Both the position numbers and the translations under genes were made by a program. Source: Modestobacter muralis (lineage in GTDB: Bacteria; Actinomycetota; Actinomycetes; Mycobacteriales; Geodermatophilaceae). From it: a stretch of 53,651 bases of DNA. Numbering within the stretch: the first letter of the stretch is position 1; each line of letters starts with the position of its first letter. Location of the stretch: positions 1 through 53,651 of the forward strand of contig NZ_JAAGWH010000001.1 in NCBI RefSeq assembly GCF_010682105.1, given 5' to 3'. Below the pieces are notes generated by a model. It saw only the letters and a list, made by a program, of their open reading frames with translations. It did not search any database and was not told the origin of the DNA. This document shows positions 35,705-43,110 of the stretch, one piece after another.

Positions 35705-36562
35705 TCAGGAGCTGAGCACGCCCTGCACGTGGGTCGACAGCGGGGTGGTGGGCCGGCCGGTCAACTGCGACAGCGCGGTGCTGCCGGTGTCCAGCGCGCC
35801 CGCGGCGATGGCCTGGTCCAGGCCGACGACGAACTGCGCCGTCCCCTCGGGGAGGCCGGCGTCGAGCAGGGACCGGACGTGCTGCTCCGGCGTGAGGTCG
35901 GTGTAGGTGACCTCGCGACCGGCGGCGGTCGCGACGGCGGCGGCCAGGTCGGCCAGCGTGAAGGCGTCGTCGCCGCCGAGCTCGAACACGCCGGTGGCTG
36001 GGGAGTCGGCGGTCAGGACCGCGACGGCCGCGGCGGCGTAGTCGGCGCGCGTGGCGGCGGCGATCCGGCCGCTGCCCGAGCTGCCGGTGAGCGTGCCGGT
36101 CTGCGCGGCCTGGGCGATCTGCTGGTCGTAGTTCTCCAGGTACCAGTTGTTGCGCAGCACGACCGCCGGGATGCCGGAGTCGGCGATCAGCCGCTCGGTG
36201 GCGATGTGCTCCGGCGCCAGCGGCAGCGGGGTGTCGTCGGCCTTGCTGGCGCTGGTGTAGACGACCAGTCCGACGCCGGCGGCCTTCGCGGCCTGCAGGA
36301 CGCTGGCGTGCTGGGGCACGCGCTGGCCGACCTCGCTGCCCGAGATGAGCAGCAGCCGGTCGGTGCCCTGCAGCGCCGTCTCGAGGGCGGCGGCGTCGGC
36401 GTAGTCGGCCTGGCGGACTCCGACGCCGCGGGCGGCGAGGTCGGCCACCTTCCCCGGGTCCCGGACGACGGCGACGACCTCGGCGGCCGGGACGCCGGCG
36501 TCCAGCAGGCCGGTGACGACGAGCCGGCCGAGGTGGCCGCTGGCTGCGGTGACGCTGATCAT
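35705..36562 (-). CDS. QorB-type NAD(P)H-binding quinone oxidoreductase (NmrA-like)
   Basis: 285 residues. Atypical short-chain dehydrogenase: the nucleotide motif is ISVTAASGHLGRLVVTGLLD (residues 2-21; T-x-A-x-G-x-x-G), followed by VVAVVRDPGKVADL, the RLLLISGSE strand and LVVYTSASKAD. The C-terminal half (VFELGGDDAFTLADLAAAVA) is the substrate cap. Relatives include E. coli YtfG/QorB, which reduces quinones. ATG with AGGAG upstream. It is divergent from an HxlR-type regulator, an arrangement known for qor2-qorR of Corynebacterium glutamicum, so quinone- or thiol-stress induction is likely. Confidence 0.9.
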   Translation of the reverse strand: MISVTAASGHLGRLVVTGLLDAGVPAAEVVAVVRDPGKVADLAARGVGVRQADYADAAALETALQGTDRLLLISGSEVGQRVPQHASVLQAAKAAGVGLVVYTSASKADDTPLPLAPEHIATERLIADSGIPAVVLRNNWYLENYDQQIAQAAQTGTLTGSSGSGRIAAATRADYAAAAVAVLTADSPATGVFELGGDDAFTLADLAAAVATAAGREVTYTDLTPEQHVRSLLDAGLPEGTAQFVVGLDQAIAAGALDTGSTALSQLTGRPTTPLSTHVQGVLSS

Positions 36563-36584
36563 GAGTTCTCCTGACGCACGGGCA

Positions 36585-36622
36585 CTAACTCTTGGTTAGC
36601 ACTTTCGACGGCACAGTACCCT
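36585..36622. promoter_or_regulatory. Candidate operator and promoter between qorB-like and hxlR-like genes
   Basis: CTAAC-TCTTG-GTTAG (36585-36599) is a perfect 5-bp inverted repeat with 5-nt spacer in the 91-bp divergent gap. TACCCT at 36617-36622 is a plausible -10 for the regulator and the palindrome overlaps its -35 region, as expected for an autorepressor that also controls the divergent gene. Confidence 0.6.
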
Positions 36623-36653
36623 TGGGGACGACGCCCGACGCGGAGGAGTGGTG

Positions 36654-37025
36654 ATGAGCACGTCCCAGCAGGCGGCCGACGTCTTCAGCCGCAACTGCCC
36701 GTCCCGGGAGGTCTTCGAGGACGTGACCGGCAAGTGGGCGGTGCTGGTGCTGTCGGCGCTGCACCAGGGCCCGCGCCGCTTCGGTGAGCTGCGGCGCCGG
36801 GTCGACGGGGTGAGCGAGAAGATGCTGTCCCAGACGCTGCAGGTGCTCGAGCGGGACGGCCTGGTGCTCCGAGAGGTCCGCTCGGCCACCCCGCCGCACG
36901 TCGAGTACACCCTCACCGACCTGGGGACGGCGCTGGCGCCGCGACTGCTCGCGCTCATCGACTTCGTCGAGGACGCCCTGCCGCAGGTGCTCGCCGCCCG
37001 GACCGCCCGGGACGACCGCGCCTGA
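36654..37025 (+). CDS. HxlR-family (DUF24) transcriptional regulator, QorR-like
   Basis: 123 residues. A winged-helix DUF24 domain: [59 protein letters not shown] and [17 protein letters not shown]. Cys15 in RNCPSREVF is the conserved N-terminal redox cysteine of thiol-sensing members (YodB, HypR, QorR); it is the only cysteine, so sensing would go through alkylation, a mixed disulfide or an intersubunit bond. ATG 36654 is preceded by GGAGGAG (36642-36648). It likely represses itself and the divergent oxidoreductase. Confidence 0.9.
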   Translation: MSTSQQAADVFSRNCPSREVFEDVTGKWAVLVLSALHQGPRRFGELRRRVDGVSEKMLSQTLQVLERDGLVLREVRSATPPHVEYTLTDLGTALAPRLLALIDFVEDALPQVLAARTARDDRA

Positions 37026-37070
37026 CCGCCCGGTCCGGCCCTCGAGGACCGCGGCGGCGTGTCGCTGGAG

Positions 37071-37086
37071 TCGAACAGGTGTTCGG
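37071..37086. promoter_or_regulatory. LexA (SOS) box of recA
   Basis: TCGAACAGGTGTTCGG matches the actinobacterial LexA consensus TCGAAC-N4-GTTCGA at 11 of 12 fixed positions. A TACCGT -10 candidate follows at 37089-37094, so bound LexA would block this upstream promoter. Confidence 0.88.
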
Positions 37087-37141
37087 TCTACCGTGTCCAC
37101 AGACCCGGTGTTCGTCCACAGATGCGCTCCGGCTCGCGAAA

Positions 37142-37164
37142 GTGTCAGACCCCCGCCCTAGCGT
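37142..37164 (+). promoter_or_regulatory. PafBC-type (RecA-NDp) promoter of recA
   Basis: GTGTCAGAC, exactly 8 nt, then TAGCGT. The mycobacterial LexA-independent DNA-damage motif is TTGTCRGTG-N8-TAGNNT; the core TGTCAG, the spacing and the -10 match. The start site would lie about 35 nt before the recA ATG. pafBC is not in this window. Confidence 0.7.
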
Positions 37165-37204
37165 CGGCGACGACCCGCTACAGCGACATCCGAAGGTGGC
37201 CACC

Positions 37205-38245
37205 ATGGCAACGCTCGACCGCGACAAGGCCCTCGACATGGCCCTCGCCCAGATCGACAAGCAGTTCGGCAAGGGCTCCGTCATGCGCCTGGGCGACTCG
37301 CCCGAGGTCGCCATGAAGGTCATCCCGACCGGCTCCATCGCGCTCGACATCGCCCTCGGCGTCGGCGGCCTGCCGCGCGGCCGGGTCGTCGAGGTCTACG
37401 GCCCCGAGGCCTCCGGCAAGACGACGGTCGCCCTGCACGCGGTGGCCAACGCCCAGGCCGCCGGCGGCATCGTGGCCTTCATCGACGCCGAGCACGCGCT
37501 CGACCCCGACTACGCCCGGGCGATCGGTGTCGACACCGACGCGCTCCTGATCAGCCAGCCCGACACCGGTGAGCAGGCGCTGGAGATCGCGGACATGCTG
37601 ATCCGTTCCGGCGCCCTCGACCTCATCGTCGTCGACTCGGTCGCCGCCCTGGTGCCCCGCGCCGAGATCGAGGGCGAGATGGGCGACAGCCACGTCGGTC
37701 TGCAGGCCCGGCTGATGAGCCAGGCGCTGCGCAAGATCACCGGTGCGCTCAGCAACTCCGGCACGACCTGCATCTTCATCAACCAGCTGCGGGAGAAGGT
37801 CGGCGTCGTCTACGGCTCGCCGGAGGTCACCACCGGTGGCCGGGCGCTGAAGTTCTACTCCTCGGTCCGCCTCGACATCCGCCGCATCGAGACCCTCAAG
37901 CAGGGCACCGACGCGGTCGGCAGCCGGGTCCGGGTCAAGGTCGTCAAGAACAAGGTCGCCGCACCGTTCAAGCAGGCCGAGCTCGACCTCATCTGGGGCA
38001 CCGGCTTCAGCCGCGAGGGTGGCCTGATCGACATCGGCGTGGAGCAGGGCTTCGTCCGCAAGTCCGGTGCTTGGTACACCTACGAGGGTGACCAGCTCGG
38101 CCAGGGCAAGGAGAACGCCCGCACCTTCCTGAAGGACAACCCCGACCTCGCCGACGAGATCGAGAAGAAGATCAAGGAGAAGCTGGGCATCGGCGTCCCC
38201 AAGGTCGACGCGGGCGTGGCAGCCGCCGAGCCGGCGGACTTCTGA
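37205..38245 (+). CDS. recA: Recombinase A
   Basis: 346 residues, no intein (unlike M. tuberculosis RecA). RecA forms ATP-dependent filaments on single-stranded DNA for strand exchange and LexA cleavage. Walker A GPEASGKT is at residues 66-73, Walker B in [15 protein letters not shown], loop L1 [24 protein letters not shown] (within it EMGDSHVG), and loop L2 [25 protein letters not shown] with AAGGTGG just upstream; the frame is open 42 codons earlier but crosses the promoters. Two DNA-damage promoter elements precede it, and recX follows after 7 nt. Confidence 0.98.
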   Translation: MATLDRDKALDMALAQIDKQFGKGSVMRLGDSPEVAMKVIPTGSIALDIALGVGGLPRGRVVEVYGPEASGKTTVALHAVANAQAAGGIVAFIDAEHALDPDYARAIGVDTDALLISQPDTGEQALEIADMLIRSGALDLIVVDSVAALVPRAEIEGEMGDSHVGLQARLMSQALRKITGALSNSGTTCIFINQLREKVGVVYGSPEVTTGGRALKFYSSVRLDIRRIETLKQGTDAVGSRVRVKVVKNKVAAPFKQAELDLIWGTGFSREGGLIDIGVEQGFVRKSGAWYTYEGDQLGQGKENARTFLKDNPDLADEIEKKIKEKLGIGVPKVDAGVAAAEPADF

Positions 38246-38252
38246 TCCACCG

Positions 38253-39242
38253 ATGACCGGCCCCTCCTCCGACGGTCCCGCGGGCACCGACCGCGACCAG
38301 GACGTGCAACCGGCCGACGACTCAGGTCGTCGGTCCGGTCGCCGCTCCGGTCTGGGTGGTGCCCGCGGTGGCGGCGGCTTCGGCGAGGGCGGTTCCGGCC
38401 GCCGCAGCAAGGGCGCCGGGGGTGGGGGTGGACGCGGTGACGGTGGGTTCGGTCGTGGGAAGAGCGGCCGGGCCAGTGGCCCGCAGTGGAGCTCGCGTTC
38501 CACCGACGCCGACGGCGCACCCGCCGAGATGGAGGACCCCGAGGCGGTCGCCAAGGGGATCTGCCTGCGTGCGCTGACCGGCACGGCCAAGACGCGCAAG
38601 CAGCTGGCCGACCTGCTGGCCAAGAAGGAGGTGCCGGCCGAGGTGGCCGACGCCGTGCTCGACCGGTTCACCGACGTCGGCCTGATCGACGACGCCGCCT
38701 TCGCTGCCGCCTGGGTGTCCACCCGGCAGTCCGGGCGCGGTCTGGCCCGGCGGGCACTGGCCTCCGAGCTGCGCGCCAAGGGAGTCGACGGGGACATCGC
38801 GGCCGCGGCCGTCGCCGAGGTCGACCCCCAGGCCGAGTGGGACTCCGCCCGTGCGCTCGTCGCCCGGAAGATGCCCTCGATGCAGCGGCTCGACCGGGTC
38901 ACCGCGGAACGACGGCTGATGGGCATGCTGGCCCGCAAGGGCTACGGCGGCGGCCTCGCCGGCTACGTGGTCCGTGAGGCGCTCGACGACGCAGGCAAGG
39001 CCGAGGACGCCGCGGCCGAGGCCGAGCCCTTCGACGACGACGAGCCGAGTTGGTCACCCGCCGAGGCGCCGGTGTGGACCGCGGCGCGCTCTGCCGCCCG
39101 GTCCGCCCTCCGCTCGACCGCGCCGGCGGCCAGCTTCGCCGGCTCCGCCAGCACCGAGGTGGGGGAGGGGCAGGCCCGACGGATCGGCAGGACCCCGACT
39201 GGTCCGGCCGGTCCGGCCGAGGGGCTCGCCGACCCGTTCTGA
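38253..39242 (+). CDS. recX: Regulatory protein RecX with long Gly/Arg-rich N-terminus
   Basis: 329 residues; most RecX proteins have 150-200. The RecX core (three-helix repeats) covers about residues 95-235: AKGICLRALTGTAKTRKQLADLL, VLDRFTDVGLIDDAAFAAAWV, GRGLARRALASELRAKGVD and ERRLMGMLARKGYGGGLAGYVV. RecX inhibits RecA filaments. Residues 24-76 are a Gly/Arg/Ser-rich tract (SGRRSGRRSGLGGARGGGGF and onward) and the last 90 are Ala/Pro-rich. Met93 (38529) is an alternative start that would give a conventional N-terminus, but the upstream part keeps strong third-position GC, so I accept ATG 38253. It lies 7 nt after recA. The stop codon lies in a 52-bp tandem duplication. Confidence 0.9.
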   Translation: MTGPSSDGPAGTDRDQDVQPADDSGRRSGRRSGLGGARGGGGFGEGGSGRRSKGAGGGGGRGDGGFGRGKSGRASGPQWSSRSTDADGAPAEMEDPEAVAKGICLRALTGTAKTRKQLADLLAKKEVPAEVADAVLDRFTDVGLIDDAAFAAAWVSTRQSGRGLARRALASELRAKGVDGDIAAAAVAEVDPQAEWDSARALVARKMPSMQRLDRVTAERRLMGMLARKGYGGGLAGYVVREALDDAGKAEDAAAEAEPFDDDEPSWSPAEAPVWTAARSAARSALRSTAPAASFAGSASTEVGEGQARRIGRTPTGPAGPAEGLADPF

Positions 39243-39327
39243 CGCCCGGTCCCCGGTACCGAGCCGGGCCGGAGGGCTCGTCGACCCGTTCTGACGCCTG
39301 GTCCTCGGTACCGGGCCCGGCCGGTAC
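39224..39327. repeat. 52-bp tandem duplication spanning the recX stop codon
   Basis: Two units start at 39224 and 39276 (period 52) with about 45 of 52 bases shared. Each contains the last codons A/V-D-P-F, TGA and a GC-rich segment with GGTACC that can fold back on itself. It repeats the layout seen at the TetR gene. Confidence 0.85.
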
Positions 39328-39597
39328 CAGGCTGCTGCTGCCACGCCCATCGGTGTCAGCCCGCGCTGTTGCTACCCCCACCGGTACCGACGTCAGCAGC
39401 GGCACGGGGACCAGGCGAGCGGTCGTGCGCCCGCGCACCCGCTGGGCCTGGGGCTGTGGGGGACCCATGGGGCGGTCGAGGCCGACACCGCGACCGCGGA
39501 CCGCTACGTCCCCCGACCGGCCCGCCCCGGCGACCTACGGTGTCGCCGGCCCGGCCGCTGGTCGGCCGTACGGCCCGTCCGACCCAGGAGCAGCTCC
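39328..39597. promoter_or_regulatory. Upstream region of the DUF3048 gene with palindrome over the -10 box
   Basis: No gene is seen in these 270 bases. CCGGCGAC (39527-39534) and GTCGCCGG (39542-39549) are perfect 8-bp inverted copies flanking and enclosing TACGGT (39536-39541), a -10 match about 57 nt before the start codon. A repressor bound there would cover the promoter. GGTACC occurs four times between 39243 and 39400. Confidence 0.5.
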
Positions 39598-40695
39598 GTG
39601 AGCCTCACCGCCGACCCCGCGGGCACTCGTGCCCGGCGGCACCCCCGGGCGGTCGGCCAGGACGCTGGTCGGCGCGTCCGTGGCGTGGGACCGGTCCTCC
39701 TGGCCGGTGCCCTGCTCGGCGCCGTGGTGAGCTGCGGCCCCGCCGACCCGGCACCGGTGGCGGCCGCGCCCGCACCGGCCGCCCCGGTGCCCTCGCTGTG
39801 GCCGCTGACCGGTCTGGACAGCGGCACCGCCCTGCCCCGTCCGGCGCTGGCCGTGAAGATCGAGAACTCGGTCCAGGCACGTCCGCAGACCGGCCTCGGC
39901 GCGGCCGACCTGGTGTGGGAGGAGGTCGTCGAGGGCGGCATCACCCGTTACGTGGCCGTCTACCACTCCACGCTGCCGGCCGAGGTCGGGCCGGTCCGCT
40001 CGGTCCGGCCGATGGACGCGGCGATCGCCGCGCCGCTGCACGGACTGTTCGCCTTCTCCGGCGGCCAGCCCGCGTTCGTCGCCGCGGTCACCGACGCTGG
40101 CACCCAGGTGGTCAGCAACGACTCCGGCGCCGCCGGCTTCTACCGGATCGACTCCCGCCCGGCGCCGCACGACGTCTACGCCGACCCGGCGACCCTCCTG
40201 GTCCAGGCCGACCCGCGGCACTTGGCCGCCCCGCCCGCCCAGTTCGAGATCGCCGGCCCCGGCAACGAGCCCACCGCGGTGACCGCAGGCGAACCGGCCG
40301 GCTCGCTCGCGCTGACCCTGTCCGGGGTCAGCCACCCGTCCTGGACCTGGAGTGCGCCCGACGGCCACTGGGTGCGCGCCGAGGGCCAGACCCCCGCCGT
40401 CGAGGCCGACGGCACGCCGCTGCGCGCGGTCAACGTGGTCGTCCTCCGCACCGAGTCCGTCGACACCGGCACCACCGACCCGGCCGGCAACCCGGTCCCC
40501 GAGACGGTGCTGGTCGGCTCCGGGGACGCCCTGGTCGCCACCGGCGGTCACACCCTGGCCGCAACCTGGGTCAAGAGCGCCGTCGACCAGCGGCTGGTGC
40601 TGCGCGGTCCGGATGGCAACCCGGTGCGGCTGGCGGCCGGCAACACCTGGGTCGAGCTCGTCCCGACGCGCACCGGCTCCGTCACCGTCGGCTGA
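39598..40695 (+). CDS. DUF3048 domain lipoprotein (YerB-like)
   Basis: 365 residues. The signal peptide ends in the lipobox VVSC (arginine-rich start, GPVLLAGALLGAVVSC), so the protein is lipid-anchored outside the membrane. Family blocks are ALAVKIENSVQARPQTGLGAADLVWEE, GITRYVAVYHSTLPAEVGPVRSVRPMD, a Gly-rich FAFSGGQPAF and the C-terminal VVVLRT ... GSGDALVATGGHTLAATW. The family is widespread in Gram-positive bacteria without a known role. GTG 39598 has CAGGAG upstream. Confidence 0.9.
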   Translation: MSLTADPAGTRARRHPRAVGQDAGRRVRGVGPVLLAGALLGAVVSCGPADPAPVAAAPAPAAPVPSLWPLTGLDSGTALPRPALAVKIENSVQARPQTGLGAADLVWEEVVEGGITRYVAVYHSTLPAEVGPVRSVRPMDAAIAAPLHGLFAFSGGQPAFVAAVTDAGTQVVSNDSGAAGFYRIDSRPAPHDVYADPATLLVQADPRHLAAPPAQFEIAGPGNEPTAVTAGEPAGSLALTLSGVSHPSWTWSAPDGHWVRAEGQTPAVEADGTPLRAVNVVVLRTESVDTGTTDPAGNPVPETVLVGSGDALVATGGHTLAATWVKSAVDQRLVLRGPDGNPVRLAAGNTWVELVPTRTGSVTVG

Positions 40696-41007
40696 GGCCC
40701 GGTACCGGCGGGCCGTCGGGGACGGGCGGCTGCACCGTCAGCCGAGTCACCGCACGGCCGCCTGTTCACGTCGCTCACCTGCCGCGCCGCCCCCCGGGGT
40801 CAGCCCCGGGTCACCGCGGAGGCAGGACCCCGCAGACGCGATCAGCCGGTGCGACAGGAGTCGCACCGGCTGATCGTGGTCGTGGTTGCCTAGTCGCCCC
40901 GTCCGACCCTGTCGGTCGGCCGGGTACCGGCTGCGCCAGGTCGCGCCCACCGGCGACCCGGCCCGTCCGCGCGGGTGTGACGTCCGCTCAGCGGCCGCTG
41001 CGCGCGG
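40696..41007. other. Intergenic region between convergent genes
   Basis: About 310 bases with no credible gene. A short hairpin GGCCCG/CGGGCC lies just after the DUF3048 stop, the strong inverted repeat at 40839-40876 lies in the middle, and TCAGCGG is repeated at 40988 and 41008, the second time covering the stop of the minus-strand gene. Confidence 0.5.
40839..40876. terminator. Perfect 17-bp hairpin between convergent genes
   Basis: Arms 40839-40855 and 40860-40876 pair without mismatch around the loop AGGA. It lies between the DUF3048 gene (plus) and the gene at 41008 (minus); no U-tract follows on either strand. Confidence 0.8.
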
Positions 41008-41421
41008 TCAGCGGTCCAGCCACGCGGTGACGTCGATGGCCACGCCGCCGGCGGCCTCCTCGTCCGGCACCAGCCAGCGACGGCTGCGCTCCTGGCCGGC
41101 ACCCAGCCACAGCCGGATGGCGGTGTCGAACTGCGACATGGTGAGCTCCTTGGCGCTGGTCGAGGTGCTGACCGGACCGAGGAAGGTCACGTCGGCCTCC
41201 TGCCCGTTCCCGTACAGCAGCACCACGCGGCAGCGCGAGCGACGGTGCCGGGCCGGGGGCACGGCCTCCCGCACGATCGCCTGCTCCGCACCCGCGGCCT
41301 CGGCGAAGCGCGCTGCGCTGGCGCGCAGCTTGCTGACGAAGATCTGCGTCGTCGTCGCCAGGTCCTCGTCGTCCTCGAGGTCGCGGTGCATGTGGCGCGG
41401 AGCGGTGGCGGTGGAGGTCAC
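41008..41421 (-). CDS. Hypothetical protein
   Basis: 137 residues from GTG 41421; ATG 41394 is the other possible start, and the frame stays open to 41523. I do not recognise the family. It has an acidic start (RDLEDDEDL), a helix TTTQIFVSKLRASAARFAEAAGAEQ, a beta-like stretch RCRVVLLYGNGQEADVTFLG, a helix MSQFDTAIRLWLGAGQE and a C-terminal strand GGVAIDVTAWLDR. No signal peptide or membrane span. It follows the dihydroxyacetone-kinase operon on the same strand across a block of tandem repeats, so it may be independent. Confidence 0.6.
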   Translation of the reverse strand: MTSTATAPRHMHRDLEDDEDLATTTQIFVSKLRASAARFAEAAGAEQAIVREAVPPARHRRSRCRVVLLYGNGQEADVTFLGPVSTSTSAKELTMSQFDTAIRLWLGAGQERSRRWLVPDEEAAGGVAIDVTAWLDR

Positions 41422-41520
41422 ACCTCCCCTCTCGGCAGGCCGGCCGGCCGAGAGGACCGGCACGATGTGCCAAGCCCGGTGAACACGTCCGGCAACACCA
41501 CCGGGCAGCCGACGAGCGCA

Positions 41521-41667
41521 CACCCCGTGGCGCGCGCAGGCCGGCCACCCAGGGACGGACAGCCCGCGCGCACCCGGTGGCGCACGCCGGCCGCCCGGGG
41601 ACGGTCAGTCGGCCCGCACCCGGTGGCGCGCGCCAGCCGGCCACCCGGGGACACGGTCAGCCGGCGT
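41521..41667. repeat. Three imperfect 46-50-bp tandem repeats at the GlcG-like gene 3' end
   Basis: CACCCCGTGG (41521), CACCCGGTGG (41571) and CACCCGGTGG (41617) each start a unit of the form CACCCGGTGGCGC...GGCCACCC.GGGGAC...; spacings are 50 and 46. The third unit runs into the stop codon (41657-41659) of the GlcG-like gene, and TCAG recurs at the matching place of the second unit. Confidence 0.75.
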
Positions 41668-42070
41668 AGGCCCGGCGTCCGGCCTCGGCCACCTGGTGGT
41701 CCTCCTCGACCGTCCCTGCGCTCACCCCGACGCCACCGGTGACCGCCCCACCGGCGTCGCTGAGCAGCACCCCACCTCCGAAGACGACCAGGCGGCCACC
41801 GGTGGTGGACTCGATGCCGAACAGCGGCTGGCCCGGCTGCACGAGCGCGGCGAGGTCCCGGGTGTCGGCCTGGAAGTAGACGGCGGTCAGGGCCTTCTTC
41901 TGCGCGATGTCGACACCGATCAGCTTGGTGCCGTCCATCGAGGCGAACGCGACGAGGTTGCCGCCGTCGTCCACCACGGCGATGTTCATCGGCTGCCCGA
42001 CGGTCGCCGCCTCCGCCTGGCAGGCCGCCAGGACGGTCTCGGCCTGCGCGAGGGTGATCTGTCTGCCCAT
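41657..42070 (-). CDS. GlcG/HbpS-like (DUF336) protein
   Basis: 137 residues. Family blocks: ITLAQAETVLAACQAEA, PMNIAVVDDGGNLVAFASMDG, AQKKALTAVYFQADTRDLAALVQ, GGRLVVFGGGVLLSDAGGAVTGGVGVSAG. DUF336 proteins include Streptomyces HbpS (heme binding), GlcG and the PduO C-terminal domain; they often accompany diol or sugar-acid catabolic genes. ATG 42070 has GGAGA upstream. It is the last gene of the aldolase-DhaLK operon, 44 nt after dhaK. A heme or small-ligand role is possible but not shown. Confidence 0.85.
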   Translation of the reverse strand: MGRQITLAQAETVLAACQAEAATVGQPMNIAVVDDGGNLVAFASMDGTKLIGVDIAQKKALTAVYFQADTRDLAALVQPGQPLFGIESTTGGRLVVFGGGVLLSDAGGAVTGGVGVSAGTVEEDHQVAEAGRRAYAG

Positions 42071-42114
42071 GACGTTCTCCAGTCGGTGCGGTCGGCGGGG
42101 CTCGTGCGGGGCGG

Positions 42115-43110
42115 TCAGAACACCCGGATCGGGACCTCGGCGGGTGCGTCGAGCAGGGCGTCGATCTCCTCGTCGAGCTTCACCAGCGTCAGGGACGCGC
42201 CGGCCATGTCCAGCGAGGTGCAGTACTCGTTGACGTAGCTGCGGGTCACCGTGATGCCCCGCTCGGCGAGCTGCTGGTGGGCGCGGCGGAAGAGGATGTA
42301 CAGCTCGCTGATCGGGGTCCCGCCGAGCCCGTTGACCATCAGGGCCACCTGGTCGCCGGAGCTGTAGGGCAGGTCGGTGACCACGGCGTCGAGCAGCTCG
42401 TCGACGATGGCGTCGGCGTTCGTCATCTTCTTCCGCTCCCGGCCGGGCTCGCCGTGGATGCCCACGCCCATCTCGATCTCGTCGTCTCCGAGCTCGAACA
42501 GCGGGGAGCCCTTGGCCGGCGGGGTGCACGCGGTGAGCGCGACGCCCATCGTCCGGGTGACGTCGTTGACCTTCTTCCCGACCCGGATCACCTCGTCGAG
42601 CTCGTCACCCCGGGCGGCCGCCGCACCCACCGCCTTGATGACGAAGAAGTTCCCGGCCACCCCGCGCCTGCCGACGGTGTAGGTGGAGTCCTTCACCGCG
42701 ACGTCGTCGTTGATGGTGAGGATCTCGACCTTGATGCCCTCGGACTCGGCCATCTCCTTGCCCATGTCGAAGGCCATCCGGTCGCCGGTGTAGTTGTTCA
42801 CCAGCAGCAGCACGCCCTTGGGTGAGGCCAGCAGCTTCGCCGTCTCGTAGACGTAGTTCATCGGCGGGGCGGCGAACACGTCACCGGGGCAGGCGGCGTC
42901 CAGCATCCCCTTGCCGACGATCATCACGTGCGCCGGTTCGTGCCCGGAGCCCGAGCCCTGCACGATCGAGACCCGGTCGTCGCTGGGGGAGTCCGCGCGC
43001 ATGACCAGGTTGTGCTCGGGGACGTAGCGGAGGCTGTGCGGGTTGGCCAGGGCCAGGCCCTCCAGCATCTCCGGCACGAACTGCTGGGGGTTGTTGACGA
43101 ACTTCTTCAT
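42115..43110 (-). CDS. dhaK: Dihydroxyacetone kinase, substrate-binding subunit DhaK
   Basis: 331 residues. DhaK binds dihydroxyacetone (or a related ketose such as erythrulose) covalently through a histidine. His219 (GVGIHGEPG) corresponds to the hemiaminal His of E. coli DhaK, His57 (GSGSGHEPAH) and Asp110 (NNYTGD) complete the site. The first loop reads G-S-G-S-G-H where G-G-G-S-G-H is usual. ATG 43110 (MKKFVNNP) overlaps the dhaL stop by 4 nt and has AGGAG upstream; a longer in-frame start at 43131 lies inside dhaL. No dhaM phosphotransfer gene is nearby, so an ATP-dependent kinase with DhaL is likelier than a PTS enzyme. Confidence 0.92.
   Translation of the reverse strand: MKKFVNNPQQFVPEMLEGLALANPHSLRYVPEHNLVMRADSPSDDRVSIVQGSGSGHEPAHVMIVGKGMLDAACPGDVFAAPPMNYVYETAKLLASPKGVLLLVNNYTGDRMAFDMGKEMAESEGIKVEILTINDDVAVKDSTYTVGRRGVAGNFFVIKAVGAAAARGDELDEVIRVGKKVNDVTRTMGVALTACTPPAKGSPLFELGDDEIEMGVGIHGEPGRERKKMTNADAIVDELLDAVVTDLPYSSGDQVALMVNGLGGTPISELYILFRRAHQQLAERGITVTRSYVNEYCTSLDMAGASLTLVKLDEEIDALLDAPAEVPIRVF

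Noticed and set aside
37205-38245. RecA intein, as in M. tuberculosis
   Set aside because: The RecA frame is continuous at 346 residues and conserved loops are uninterrupted.
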